A program made the translations under genes and the position numbers. This document shows positions 8,904-18,241 of a DNA stretch of 64,000 nt, in pieces. The stretch is from Virgibacillus phasianinus (GTDB taxonomy: Bacteria; Bacillota; Bacilli; Bacillales; Amphibacillaceae). Where the stretch lies: contig NZ_CP022315.1 in NCBI RefSeq assembly GCF_002216775.1, forward strand, positions 558,001 to 622,000, given 5' to 3'. Every line of letters starts with the position of its first letter. Positions within the stretch are counted from its first letter, which is position 1. Below the pieces are notes generated by a model that was not told the origin of the DNA, searched no databases, and saw only the letters and a program-made list of their open reading frames with translations.

Positions 8904-10027
8904 ACTACACGCACCCCGATTCTATCCTGATTCAATTGCTTTTCCGTCATTACATTGATGACAACACCTTGAAACTGCAGTCTTTGAATAAGTTCACGTT
9001 GTTTATCCGTAATCAAATTAGCCGATTGAACAAAACAAATAATAATTCTCTTTGAGCGCTGTCTCATCTTTTGCATGTTTTCCACCAATGGTTCGTCCAA
9101 GTTTGTTGTAATGATAATTGCAATAACTCCTGTCGTTAGACGTTTCGCTTCCTCCTTCAATTTAACCGCAAATGGTTGTATTCCACTTGGCTGAATTTGT
9201 GTTAAATGCTGTCTGATAAATTGTTTCTTACCCGGATCGTGGTGTAACGGTAAAAAGACATCTTTTTCTCCAATAGAAAGAAAGCCTACCTGCGTGGATT
9301 GTTTGCGAATAGTCTCCATCAATGAAAGGCTTATCTCAATTGCTGCCTCAAAGGCTAACACATTTTGATTTCCATGGCCGCATCCATCCAAGATCAGTAT
9401 GGTATCGGTGCTCTTTTCCTGTTCAAACTCCTTCGTCATAACAGAATTTTTCTTCGCAGTTTGCTTCCAATCAATCCAGGAAAATTTATCCCCTGGCATG
9501 TATTCCCTTATCCCAGAAGCTACATTGGTGTTTTTTAGTGAAGTATTCTGTGCAGAAATGGATCCCTGCTCATAACTGTTCATTTTATCGGTCAGCTGCA
9601 CCTGTCGTTCGTTTGGATAAGCGATCAGATTATCAAAGACATTGAAAACATGTTCCTTTTTAATAAATCCAAATAGATCGCCTGTCCGAAATCGAATGGC
9701 AAATAATTGATGTTCACCGCGGGGAATTTCTGCAATCTGATAACCTAGGGTAATGTGACGTTTAAAACCGGCGAATACGACTTTCTTTATTTTCCTTACC
9801 TGCTCAAGCCCAGCAGGGTTTGCCATGTGCTGATATTTATCCGTGCGGTTATCCACTTTATTCAACGATTCAGGAAACAGTTCTTCACAAATGCAATAAT
9901 AAAGCGGAAACGGGAAAGATCGTTTGATTGTTATCATGACATCTACTTTTTCCCCGGCTCTGACAACGTGGTGTGAGACCTCCCGTGATACTGTTATCCT
10001 ATTTATCGGGTAAACCAGCATCCCCAC
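8900..10027 (-). CDS. DUF58 family protein (YeaD-like), 5' end separated by a frameshift
   Basis: The intact frame reads 375 codons from a GTG at 10027. It has the DUF58 signature (YMPGDKFSWIDWKQTAKKNS near residue 180) and a von Willebrand-A-like C-terminal half with ILDGCGHG. DUF58 proteins pair with MoxR ATPases in membrane-associated assembly of unknown purpose. The normal family N-terminus with two membrane helices is missing from this frame. It is encoded just upstream in another frame (see 10074-10167). Joining the frames needs one extra base in a run of four G at 10081-10084 (C on the plus strand). The GTG has no good ribosome site. The C-terminus overlaps the next gene by four bases. 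Confidence 0.8.
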   Translation of the reverse strand: MGMLVYPINRITVSREVSHHVVRAGEKVDVMITIKRSFPFPLYYCICEELFPESLNKVDNRTDKYQHMANPAGLEQVRKIKKVVFAGFKRHITLGYQIAEIPRGEHQLFAIRFRTGDLFGFIKKEHVFNVFDNLIAYPNERQVQLTDKMNSYEQGSISAQNTSLKNTNVASGIREYMPGDKFSWIDWKQTAKKNSVMTKEFEQEKSTDTILILDGCGHGNQNVLAFEAAIEISLSLMETIRKQSTQVGFLSIGEKDVFLPLHHDPGKKQFIRQHLTQIQPSGIQPFAVKLKEEAKRLTTGVIAIIITTNLDEPLVENMQKMRQRSKRIIICFVQSANLITDKQRELIQRLQFQGVVINVMTEKQLNQDRIGVRVV

Positions 10028-10073
10028 TAAATAAAGGAAGATTGGGAGGAAGCCGTAGAATAGGAACCAACTT

Positions 10074-10167
10074 ACAAATCCCCTTGAAACATTGCGTACG
10101 AGAATAACAATAAAAAAATGAAGACGATAAAAATGAATTTACCAATAAACTGTACCGTCCCTTTCAT
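10074..10167 (-). pseudogene. Frameshifted 5' fragment of the DUF58 gene
   Basis: The ATG at 10167-10165 overlaps the MoxR stop (TAATG), the usual coupling in this operon. It reads a first membrane helix ending SYAMFQG and then hits a stop after two codons. A -1 shift in the GGGG run gives GFVSWFLFYGFLP, continuing into the open DUF58 frame with no stop. The joined product would have the two N-terminal helices expected of YeaD. It may be a real mutation, a sequencing error in the homopolymer, or recoding. Confidence 0.75.
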
Positions 10168-11129
10168 TAATTAAAGTCCTTTCGGATCGGAATGTAGGTG
10201 TTCAATACCACAGAGGCAAGCACATCATCACTCGTCATCCCTTCATATTTAGCCTCAGATGACAGGATGATTCGGTGCGAAAGCACAAAAGGGGCAAGAT
10301 ACTTTACATCATCAGGAAGTACATAGTCCCTGCCGTAGATGTAAGCAAGCGCCTTTGATGCGCGCATTAAAGCAATCGCTCCGCGGGGACTGACCCCGAG
10401 ATAAATAGACGGATGCTTACGGGTTGCACTCACTAGATTAATAATATATTTTTGAACATTCTTATCAATGTAAACATCTTTAACGGCCTCTTGTAAGCCA
10501 ACAAGCTCTGATCTGCTCATAACAGCAGATATCTTTTCAATTGGATGGTCAAATGACATGCGGTCCAGCATCTCAAGTTCATTCTCATAAGATGGATAAC
10601 CCATTTTCAGCTTCAATAAAAAACGGTCGAGCTGCGCCTCTGGCAATGGATATGTACCCTCATATTCAATTGGATTTTGTGTTGCCATAACAAAGAAGGG
10701 CTGCTTCAGTGAAATCGTATTCCCATCGACGGTAACACTTTTCTCTTCCATTCCCTCCAAAAGTGCTGATTGCGTCTTTGGTGAAGTACGATTAATTTCA
10801 TCTGCCAGCACTATATTGCCAAGAATCGGCCCTCCGCGAAACTCAAATTCTAGTTCTTTTGGATTATAAATAGAAATTCCCGTAACGTCTGAGGGCAATA
10901 GATCCGGGGTAAACTGAATTCTTCTAAAATCACAATCTAGTGATTTTGCCAGTGTGCGAACAAGCATCGTTTTTCCAACGCCTGGCACATCCTCTAGCAA
11001 TACATGGCCTTGGGCGAGCAAAGCAACTAAACTAAGCCTTGCAGCTTCTTCCTTGCCAATCATTACCTTATTAATCGTTGCTAAGACATTTTTAATATTT
11101 TCATTATATACAACCGTATCTTGCTTCAT
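10167..11129 (-). CDS. MoxR-family AAA+ ATPase (YeaC-like)
   Basis: A 320-residue ATPase with Walker A DVPGVGKT (about 47-54), Walker B VLADEINR, the sensor ATQNPIEYEGT, and a C-terminal lid domain with SPRGAIALMRA. MoxR ATPases act as chaperones for partner complexes, usually with a DUF58 protein encoded next to them, as here. The ATG at 11129 has GGAAGGGG eight bases upstream. A longer reading starting six codons earlier lacks such a site. First gene of a three-gene operon. Confidence 0.9.
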   Translation of the reverse strand: MKQDTVVYNENIKNVLATINKVMIGKEEAARLSLVALLAQGHVLLEDVPGVGKTMLVRTLAKSLDCDFRRIQFTPDLLPSDVTGISIYNPKELEFEFRGGPILGNIVLADEINRTSPKTQSALLEGMEEKSVTVDGNTISLKQPFFVMATQNPIEYEGTYPLPEAQLDRFLLKLKMGYPSYENELEMLDRMSFDHPIEKISAVMSRSELVGLQEAVKDVYIDKNVQKYIINLVSATRKHPSIYLGVSPRGAIALMRASKALAYIYGRDYVLPDDVKYLAPFVLSHRIILSSEAKYEGMTSDDVLASVVLNTYIPIRKDFN

Positions 11130-11283
11130 TATATAAACCCCTTCCATAAGGCAGCTAATTATCCAAACATACTACTTTAACTATACTAAAAAAGACTCAG
11201 TAAGTAAAAGCAGAATAATAGGAAATTTTACATATTAATATCAGCAGTATTTACAAATAAAGAAAAAATTAAACAGAGAAAAT

Positions 11284-11309
11284 CCCACCAAAAATCAATC
11301 TTTGGTGGG
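11284..11309 (-). terminator. Terminator of the ger operon
   Basis: cccaccaaa / tttggtggg stem with an eight-base loop and ATTTT after it on the minus strand, four bases past the stop of the small fourth gene. Confidence 0.75.
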
Positions 11310-11312
11310 TAA

Positions 11313-11504
11313 TTACTTTTTCTTTTTCTCTTTCTTGCCTTTTTTCATAATGCTTGTATCTGTTATTGTCTTTTTCCATGGAGGGTCCCCGTATTTGTGC
11401 AATCGTTTATTAAGCTTGTAAACGAGATACGGAATAACAAAGGCTAGTAAGGTGCAAATAATCACCATGAATTCCGGCATTCGTCCGACAAGATTAGCCC
11501 ACAT
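11313..11504 (-). CDS. Small membrane protein of the germination operon
   Basis: A 63-residue protein with one hydrophobic helix (about 12-30) and a lysine-rich C-terminus ending KKGKKEKKKK. It begins six bases after the gerKC-type gene and ends just before the operon terminator, so it is co-transcribed with gerKA-KB-KC. Small two-helix or one-helix D subunits accompany several Bacillus germinant receptors and modulate them. This may be such a subunit, but the sequence itself is too short to prove it. Confidence 0.6.
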   Translation of the reverse strand: MWANLVGRMPEFMVIICTLLAFVIPYLVYKLNKRLHKYGDPPWKKTITDTSIMKKGKKEKKKK

Positions 11505-11510
11505 GACTCA

Positions 11511-12695
11511 TCACTCGCTTCCTTTGTCCTTCGTTTTATCCGTCGCACCAACCGACCGGACAATTGCATTTGCTGTAACTTTTATATTGCAGTCAGCAAA
11601 AATATTATCCCCATGATCCCAGTCATCCTTCATTTTCTGCCAGTCATCATAATGCCTTTGCTTTAATAACTCAGCAAAGCCAAAAATGTCCGCATTCAAG
11701 TCTTTTTGTGCCTTTTTTAATGTTTGATTGGCGAGCTTTTCCATTTTCTTGCTAATCCCTTTTTCAATTTCCGCAAATCGTTTAGGTGTTAACAGTTTTT
11801 CACTTCCATACATCTCACCAATCCTGCCCTCCGCTCCAATTTTAATGGATATATCTACCTTGTTATTATCGTTTACCTCAATTTTTATTGAGCTCTTTGT
11901 ATTTTGAATTTCGTATATCATCAAATGATTGTCAATTTCAAATTCGACAGTTCCGCCGTCATTATTATGGGTAATAAAGTTTAAACCTTTTGTTTCCTTG
12001 CCTGTTAGTGTACCAACCATTTGGTTGTTATAACCATGTATTACTGCGACACCATTCTCTTTGATTCTCTTTCCATCCTCGGTGGTTGTAATGCGGGGCA
12101 GGACGTAGCTTCTATCTGTTAATAAATACTCATGAACCTGGCCTATCCTAACAGGCATTATTACTCTCGCTGACTTATAATTGTTTTGCAAAATGGAATC
12201 AATATAAATAGCTGGAAGCTTTTGGGCATCCGGCTCTACAGCAAGGATATTTTTGGCATCATTTTCCGAAACAATTACTTTCATTGAACGCCGCATTTCC
12301 TGATCACGGATAAAATCATCCATAACACTAGCAAATAACTCAGGTTCTTTCATCACTTCTTCTGAAACAACGATAACCTTTAGATGTTCAAAATAGCCAG
12401 CTCTGCTTGTTTGGGTGTCCACATATCTTATGATTTCAAACAGGCTCTTGCCAGTAGCTGAGATATTTGTGAACGCCTTTGGTCCCCCTGATTCACCAGG
12501 TGCCCCAAGGCCAGCTGGCACTACAAATTGGTAGGTCATTTTTACGTTGTAAAAGTCTGATTCCTGTTGGTCAGCCAAATCGATCGCCGTCCCAACAACA
12601 AAGCCTCGGTCTTCAATAGCCACTTGATCCCAGCAACCTGATAAAAAGAAGATACATGTACAGACAGTTAGGAGATAACCCTTGCTATTTTGCAC
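11511..12695 (-). CDS. Ger(x)C-family germination lipoprotein
   Basis: C subunit of a spore germinant receptor, anchored by lipid to the spore inner membrane. The 394 residues begin with a signal peptide and lipobox (LSGC, lipid Cys near residue 21), then WDQVAIEDRGFVVGTAID, typical of GerAC/GerKC. The C-terminal domain follows. It overlaps the B-subunit gene by 11 bases, which points to translational coupling. The germinant cannot be deduced. Confidence 0.9.
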   Translation of the reverse strand: MQNSKGYLLTVCTCIFFLSGCWDQVAIEDRGFVVGTAIDLADQQESDFYNVKMTYQFVVPAGLGAPGESGGPKAFTNISATGKSLFEIIRYVDTQTSRAGYFEHLKVIVVSEEVMKEPELFASVMDDFIRDQEMRRSMKVIVSENDAKNILAVEPDAQKLPAIYIDSILQNNYKSARVIMPVRIGQVHEYLLTDRSYVLPRITTTEDGKRIKENGVAVIHGYNNQMVGTLTGKETKGLNFITHNNDGGTVEFEIDNHLMIYEIQNTKSSIKIEVNDNNKVDISIKIGAEGRIGEMYGSEKLLTPKRFAEIEKGISKKMEKLANQTLKKAQKDLNADIFGFAELLKQRHYDDWQKMKDDWDHGDNIFADCNIKVTANAIVRSVGATDKTKDKGSE

Positions 12696-13794
12696 CCCGC
12701 TTCACCCCTCTAATTTTTGCCATCACGAATAGAATTAACCCGATCAATACAGTGTATATCAATGCAAGATCAATTGTAGTAGAACCGAATGTAGAAACCT
12801 CCATTATATTTTGTGGAAACATACCAATTGCGTAAACAAGTGGCGCTACTAAAATAACTATTTTTATTTTATTTGTTTTCGTAAAGATCGAGTTGAGGCA
12901 CAAAACAACGATATCCAAAGCCATTGATGTTGTATTGAAAATAGCCATAATCCAGATCACGAAAAAAACGGATTCAAATCGTTCTAAAAATCCTCCTGGA
13001 ATTTCTACTCCTTTAGCTAATTCAATGGTTGGATAAATGAGATTTGTCGTTGCCGCGTGACCAAATACACCAATACACATAACAAAAAGGATGATATATA
13101 AAACCACAGGTATACACATCCCATAAGCAGCCAATTTGGGTGTTCGCTCGGGATTATCCACTAGTCCTATATAAAATAAAACAATGACGAATCCGGCGTA
13201 AGAGGTAACTCCTGCATGCATTCCCTTTATATAACCTTGAATGTCTGTTTTAAATAATGGAAGCAATTGATTGGGGTCAAACCATCTTATATTAAATACA
13301 AGGACAGCAAGGGCAATAAAAAGAATGATTGGCAGGAACATCATATTCAATCGAAATAACCCTGCCCTAGAACCTGATACAGCATATACAACGACTAACA
13401 GAAAACTAAGCGCTATTACCTCAACAGGTGTACTGTCAAATAAATACTGCTTGGAAACATCAGCAATCCTTCTAACCTCAAATGCTGTTACATTTAACCA
13501 TATGGCCGCAAATAATAGGGAGACAATAATCGCAACTGGTTTGGAAAGAACGACAGACGTAAACCGAAAGAATGATTGATTTGGAAATTTAACCGCAAGC
13601 TTAGCAAGTAACCAGGTAATTAGAATGGCAATGACACCACCACCAAGTATACCTATCCAGCCATCTGATGAAATGGTTACTGAAGCCAAATCTTTTGGTA
13701 ATGATAAGATGCCCACACCAAGGACAATTGATGGTAAAGCAATCATAATTTCCTTATCGCTGATCTTTTCATCCCCATACTCAAAGCTTTTCAT
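12685..13794 (-). CDS. GerAB/GerKB-family germination permease
   Basis: B subunit of a germinant receptor, a 369-residue APC-superfamily membrane protein with about ten helices and the N-terminal KISDKEIMIALPSIVLGVGI segment. In this family it binds or passes the germinant across the spore inner membrane. It starts at the base where the A-subunit stop ends (TAATG type junction) and overlaps the C-subunit gene. Confidence 0.9.
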   Translation of the reverse strand: MKSFEYGDEKISDKEIMIALPSIVLGVGILSLPKDLASVTISSDGWIGILGGGVIAILITWLLAKLAVKFPNQSFFRFTSVVLSKPVAIIVSLLFAAIWLNVTAFEVRRIADVSKQYLFDSTPVEVIALSFLLVVVYAVSGSRAGLFRLNMMFLPIILFIALAVLVFNIRWFDPNQLLPLFKTDIQGYIKGMHAGVTSYAGFVIVLFYIGLVDNPERTPKLAAYGMCIPVVLYIILFVMCIGVFGHAATTNLIYPTIELAKGVEIPGGFLERFESVFFVIWIMAIFNTTSMALDIVVLCLNSIFTKTNKIKIVILVAPLVYAIGMFPQNIMEVSTFGSTTIDLALIYTVLIGLILFVMAKIRGVKRGAK

Positions 13795-15329
13795 TATTTC
13801 TTGTCTCCTTTATCCGCTGATATACTATCATTCGGCTTCAGATATTCCGGACGTTTGGTTAACAGCGGTATCGGTGCACGGAACACAAGGTCCATCCAAT
13901 CCCTGAAAAATGTAGGTGCAAATGGACTCGAATAAGGCACCCCCATGCTCTTAAGATTTACAATATGAATATTAATCATAATGTAAATGAGGATAATGCC
14001 GTATAACCCCAATAATGCCGCCGCAAACATAAACACAAAGCGTACCAATCGAAATGAAATTGCCACACTATAGGCTGGCAAAGTAAATGAAGCAATTGCG
14101 GTTAGTGCAACAACAACAACCATAACCGGGCTAACAATCCCGGCCTTTACAGCTGCATCACCAATTACAAGCCCCCCCACAATACCGATTGTTTGACCAA
14201 TGGTTGTCGGCAAACGTGCTCCCGCCTCTCTTAGTAACTCCATTGTGATGGCCATTAGAATTGCTTCAACAAATGGTGGAAATGGTACACCATCCCTTGT
14301 TGCAGCAATGGAAAAAGCCAGTTTTGATGGAATCATTCCCTGGTGGTAAGAAACTAGCGCAATATAAAGTGCTGGTACAAACATCGCAATAAACGCAGCT
14401 AAGTACCGTAATGCTCGCAAAAGGGATCCAATCGTCCAGCGTTCATAGTAATCTTCCGGAGATTGAAAAGCATTACCAAGTGTAAAGGGGGCTAACAATA
14501 CAAATGGTGTTCCATCCAGCATAATGGCAACCTTACCCTGGGTAATCGCAGAAGCAGTTGCATCTGGTCTTTCTGTATTGGAAAGCTGAGGAAATGGTGA
14601 CAGGAAACTGTCCTCAATCCATTGTTCAACATAACCTGACTCTGGTGCATCATCCATATCGATTGAATCAAGCCGTCGATTCACTTCTTTGATAAGATCT
14701 GGATGGGCAACCCCATCTAGATATGCAAACACTAATACTTTTTTTGAACGTCTCCCCACATAGCGCGTTTTAAAACGAAGGTTGGGATCCTGAATGTTGC
14801 GGCGAACAAGCATCATATTCGTCCGGATATTTTCGACAAATCCGGAACGTGGGCCACGAATTACGGATTCTGACACAGGCTCCTCGATGGCGCGTGATTC
14901 CCAGCCCTTCGTGTCCATAATCATTACCTGATCGACACCATCTAAATAAAAGATGGTATCGCCATATAGCAGGGACTTCGAAATATCATCCAATGTTTTT
15001 GCTTTTTCAATAGCACTTGCCGAAATGATCTCCCAATATATTTCTTCAAATAGTTTTTCCGGCTGGGATGGTAATTCTTTACGCTCATTTACAATCTGTA
15101 CATTCTTCACAATGTTGTTATGTATAAGTTCCGTGTTTACCAATCCATCTATATACACAACAGCACAATGATGGGCGGTCCCACGAACAACAAATTTTCG
15201 AATAACTAAATCGTTTGGTTCCTCTAACATTTGCTTAAGATTATCTAAATTTTTATCCAGTTCTTTTACTAATTCAATGGAAAAATCCTCTTGTTCATTT
15301 TCAGCTTTCTTTTTCTTTTTTCTTCTCAT
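13794..15329 (-). CDS. GerAA/GerKA-family germination protein
   Basis: A subunit of a germinant receptor, 511 residues. It has a large N-terminal cytoplasmic part starting with a basic stretch (RRKKKKKAE), the conserved EEPVSESVIRGPRSGFVENI segment, then several membrane helices from about residue 290 and the end motif FRAPIPLLTKRPEYL. First gene of the A-B-C-small operon. Forespore expression (sigma-G) is usual for these operons, but I could not identify a clear sigma-G promoter before it. Confidence 0.92.
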   Translation of the reverse strand: MRRKKKKKAENEQEDFSIELVKELDKNLDNLKQMLEEPNDLVIRKFVVRGTAHHCAVVYIDGLVNTELIHNNIVKNVQIVNERKELPSQPEKLFEEIYWEIISASAIEKAKTLDDISKSLLYGDTIFYLDGVDQVMIMDTKGWESRAIEEPVSESVIRGPRSGFVENIRTNMMLVRRNIQDPNLRFKTRYVGRRSKKVLVFAYLDGVAHPDLIKEVNRRLDSIDMDDAPESGYVEQWIEDSFLSPFPQLSNTERPDATASAITQGKVAIMLDGTPFVLLAPFTLGNAFQSPEDYYERWTIGSLLRALRYLAAFIAMFVPALYIALVSYHQGMIPSKLAFSIAATRDGVPFPPFVEAILMAITMELLREAGARLPTTIGQTIGIVGGLVIGDAAVKAGIVSPVMVVVVALTAIASFTLPAYSVAISFRLVRFVFMFAAALLGLYGIILIYIMINIHIVNLKSMGVPYSSPFAPTFFRDWMDLVFRAPIPLLTKRPEYLKPNDSISADKGDKK

Positions 15330-15483
15330 AAACTCACCTCAGGTCAAACCATTAGTTACTCCCTTTCTTTTGCCCATTGACCCTGCTTTTTATGCAAGGG
15401 GTGTTCTTTTGTATAGGAACATTCCTTTTTGGCAAACTATAGGAAAACAACCTGCGTTTTAGACCAAAGGAGTGAGATCATCT

Positions 15484-16491
15484 ATGGATCAAAACATAGA
15501 TCTAACCGCATCCGAACTATCACAATTATGGGGAGCGTACATGAATGCAAGCCTAATGTCGAAGGTTTTAGCATATTTTCATGCAAAGGTGGAAGATAAA
15601 GAGATCGAACCACTAATTCAGGATGCGCTTACTTTAGAACATTCACATTTGAAACAGTTGACATCCATATTCGAAAAGGAAAACAAGCCGATCCCGGTAG
15701 GTTTCACTGATAAAGATGTAGATGTTGACGCCCCCCGCTTATATTCGGATAATTACTTTTTACAATATATTTTTCAACTTGGATCACTTGGTATTTATGC
15801 CTTTGCGGCATCCGTAACGGTGGCAACTCGGGAAGATGTTTATCTATTTTTCTCAACTGGATTAAGCGAATACAATGCCCTCCATCAAAAAGCGTCATTA
15901 CTTTCGTTAACTAAGGGAGTATACACACGTCCGCCATATATTCCAACACCAAATGAAGTGGACTTCGTCAAAAAGCAAAGTTTTCTTGCTGGCTGGTTTG
16001 GCGAGCAAAGACCTTTGCTGGCTACAGAAATTACCCACCTATTCTCTAACATGCAGCGAAATAACCTTGGCATCGCCACCCTAACAGGCTACAGTCAGGT
16101 CGCTAAATCAAAAGACGTTAAGGAATACATTTTACGTGGCATCGGGATTGCCCAAAAACAAGTAAAAGCATTTAGTTCAATATTAGAGAAAAGCAAAGTT
16201 CCAACCCCAATGGGTTCTGATTCAATGGTGACTGCTAGTAATACCATATCCCCTTTTTCGGATAAGCTGATCATGTACCATGTTACGGGAATGATAGGAA
16301 TTGGAATCGGATTTTATGGATTGAGTATTTCTACTACTATCAGAAGGGATATAGCGGCGAAATATACACGTTTAACGGGAGAAATTGCTCTATATTCTGA
16401 GGATGGCGCCAACCTAATGATTGAAAACGAATGGTTGGAAGAGCCACCTCGCATGGTAGATCGTGATGAATTAGCAAAGCCTAAGAAATGA
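15484..16491 (+). CDS. DUF3231 family protein (first copy)
   Basis: A 335-residue protein made of two related four-helix-bundle-like halves of about 165 residues. Each opens with an LTASELSQLWGAY-type motif or its later counterpart. DUF3231 proteins occur in sporulating Bacillaceae and look like ferritin-like or coat-type bundles, but their function is unknown. The ATG at 15484 follows AAAGGAG with an 11-base gap. A GTG at 15472 overlaps that site and is rejected as a start. The gene is divergent from the ger operon and is followed after 13 bases by a second copy. Confidence 0.8.
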   Translation: MDQNIDLTASELSQLWGAYMNASLMSKVLAYFHAKVEDKEIEPLIQDALTLEHSHLKQLTSIFEKENKPIPVGFTDKDVDVDAPRLYSDNYFLQYIFQLGSLGIYAFAASVTVATREDVYLFFSTGLSEYNALHQKASLLSLTKGVYTRPPYIPTPNEVDFVKKQSFLAGWFGEQRPLLATEITHLFSNMQRNNLGIATLTGYSQVAKSKDVKEYILRGIGIAQKQVKAFSSILEKSKVPTPMGSDSMVTASNTISPFSDKLIMYHVTGMIGIGIGFYGLSISTTIRRDIAAKYTRLTGEIALYSEDGANLMIENEWLEEPPRMVDRDELAKPKK

Positions 16492-16504
16492 AAGGAATAT
16501 GGAT

Positions 16505-17515
16505 ATGGAAAACAATGAATATAAAAAAATCGAACTGACATCGTCTGAAGTTTCGAGTCTTTGGACAGCTTACCAGGCCGATACGATGATGATTCGCGGA
16601 ATCCAATATTTTTTAGTTAATATTGAGGATGAAGATATTAAGGAGACACTTGAGTTTGCTTTAAATTTAATTGAAGAGCATAAAAATGGTGTTGAAGAAA
16701 TCTTTACGAAAGAAGAATATCCAATCCCCCAAGGTTTTACAGAAGAGGATGTAAACTTAGATGCTCCTAGGCTCTTTACAGATAAGCTTTATTTAGAATT
16801 TATCTTAAGCATGTCTGGTTATACGTTAGCGGCATATAGTGCGGCGTTATCTCAAGCCGAACGAACCGATATTATTGATTATTTCTCAAAGGTATTAGTC
16901 AATGATCAGATCTTGCACAAGAAGGTAAAGGAACTAGCCAAAGAAAAGGGAATATTTATCCGTTCCCCGTTTATCCCTAAACCAGAACAGGTTGACTTTG
17001 TAGATTCTACACACTTTTTAAAAGGCTGGTTTACGAACAGAAGACCATTACTTGGTGTAGAAATTTCTAATCTTGTATTTAATGCACGAAGGAATGCATT
17101 GGGACAAGGTATTATAACTGGTTTCAGCCAGGTCGCACGCTCAAAGGAAGTCAGACAATATTTTGAACGCGGCAGAGAAATATCTGGTAAGCACATGGAA
17201 ACTTTATCTAATACCTTGAAGGAGTGCTACCTTTCAAGCGGTGCTATACTATCCACACCGGAAGTAACTGATTCCAAGGAAGCGCCTTTTTCCGATAAAT
17301 ACATGATGTTCCTAATTACAACCCTAATTGCATCAAGTATAGGACAATATGGTATCGCAATATCCGTAAGCCCAAGGCATGATTTAGGTGTACAATACTC
17401 CCGGTTAATCGCAGAAATAGCTAAATACTCTAATCTTGGCGCAAAACTGATGATAAACAACGGTTGGATGGAGCTGCCACCGATAGCTGCAGATCGAAAG
17501 GAATTGGCCGAATAG
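16505..17515 (+). CDS. DUF3231 family protein (second copy)
   Basis: A 336-residue paralogue of the preceding protein, same two-half design: ELTSSEVSSLWTAYQAD at the N-terminus, matching RPLLGVEISNLVFNARRN to RPLLATEITHLFSNMQRN in the first copy. The pair is a tandem duplication that has diverged widely. The ATG at 16505 has AAAGGA eight bases upstream, while an ATG two codons earlier is too close. Likely in one transcript with the first copy and the next membrane protein. Function is unknown. Confidence 0.8.
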   Translation: MENNEYKKIELTSSEVSSLWTAYQADTMMIRGIQYFLVNIEDEDIKETLEFALNLIEEHKNGVEEIFTKEEYPIPQGFTEEDVNLDAPRLFTDKLYLEFILSMSGYTLAAYSAALSQAERTDIIDYFSKVLVNDQILHKKVKELAKEKGIFIRSPFIPKPEQVDFVDSTHFLKGWFTNRRPLLGVEISNLVFNARRNALGQGIITGFSQVARSKEVRQYFERGREISGKHMETLSNTLKECYLSSGAILSTPEVTDSKEAPFSDKYMMFLITTLIASSIGQYGIAISVSPRHDLGVQYSRLIAEIAKYSNLGAKLMINNGWMELPPIAADRKELAE

Positions 17516-17525
17516 GCCCTAAAGG

Positions 17526-18023
17526 ATGAGAAGTGTACATGGTATCTCTAAAGATAAATTAGAAAAACTGCTATGGAGCGTTGCATTACCGGGGTTTGGT
17601 CAATTATTAAATAAAAGGTATGTAAAGGGTATTGTATTAATTATTCTAGAATTCGCTGTCAATGTCATGTCCCATTTTAACCAGGCAATTATCTTGAGCT
17701 TTCATGGAAAGATACAAGAAGCAATCGATCAAACAAATTTCCTGTGGTTGATGTTTTACCCATGTTTATATTTTTTTGCAATTTGGGATGCGTATAAAGA
17801 TGCTCAAGGTGAAAATAGACCATTTTCTTTCTTACCGTTTGTTTTTTCTGCCTATTTTGTGACTGTAGGTTTAATCCTATCGCCAACCTTTACATTTATG
17901 GGACAACTGATTGGCCCCATTTGGCTGCCAATTCTATTTCTCCCGATAGGAATCATCATAGGCTGGATTATAAAATGGATTTTACTAAAGATCAGTTCCA
18001 ATTCATCCGAACCTGAATCTTGA
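17526..18023 (+). CDS. Small multi-span membrane protein
   Basis: A 165-residue protein with a segment LWSVALPGFGQLLNKRYVKG near residue 17, which is a TM2-like signature, then four to five membrane helices and a short polar tail. Starts ten bases after the second DUF3231 gene, so probably the third gene of that operon. The ATG overlaps the purine-rich AAAGG, so the start may rely on coupling to the upstream gene. I do not recognise a function. Confidence 0.7.
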   Translation: MRSVHGISKDKLEKLLWSVALPGFGQLLNKRYVKGIVLIILEFAVNVMSHFNQAIILSFHGKIQEAIDQTNFLWLMFYPCLYFFAIWDAYKDAQGENRPFSFLPFVFSAYFVTVGLILSPTFTFMGQLIGPIWLPILFLPIGIIIGWIIKWILLKISSNSSEPES

Positions 18024-18026
18024 AAT

Positions 18027-18066
18027 TGCTTTGCTGAATGTCCATCATTTTGCAAAGCATTTTTTT
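18027..18066 (+). terminator. Terminator of the DUF3231 operon
   Basis: tgctttgc / gcaaagca stem followed by seven T. Confidence 0.85.
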
Positions 18067-18103
18067 ACACTTTTAGAAGGTATATAAAGTATAAAAAAAT
18101 TTA

Positions 18104-18142
18104 AGGCTTTCGCCATTGGTTCTTGGCGACAAGCCAACATTT
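18104..18142 (+). other. Second hairpin before the YesK-like gene
   Basis: ggctttcgcc / ggcgacaagcc stem with a run of T four bases later. It may be a second terminator or a structured leader of the next gene. I could not match it to a known riboswitch class. Confidence 0.4.
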
Positions 18143-18241
18143 TTTAAAATGATGTTTTTATATGATGAAAAAAGGTTATAAACTAAATACATCTAATTGT
18201 AAAATGTATGTAATATTATTTTAATGTTTTGGAGTGGTTTG

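Noticed and set aside
15472-15483. GTG at 15472 as start of the first DUF3231 gene
   Set aside because: The codon overlaps the AAAGGAG ribosome site that serves the ATG at 15484.
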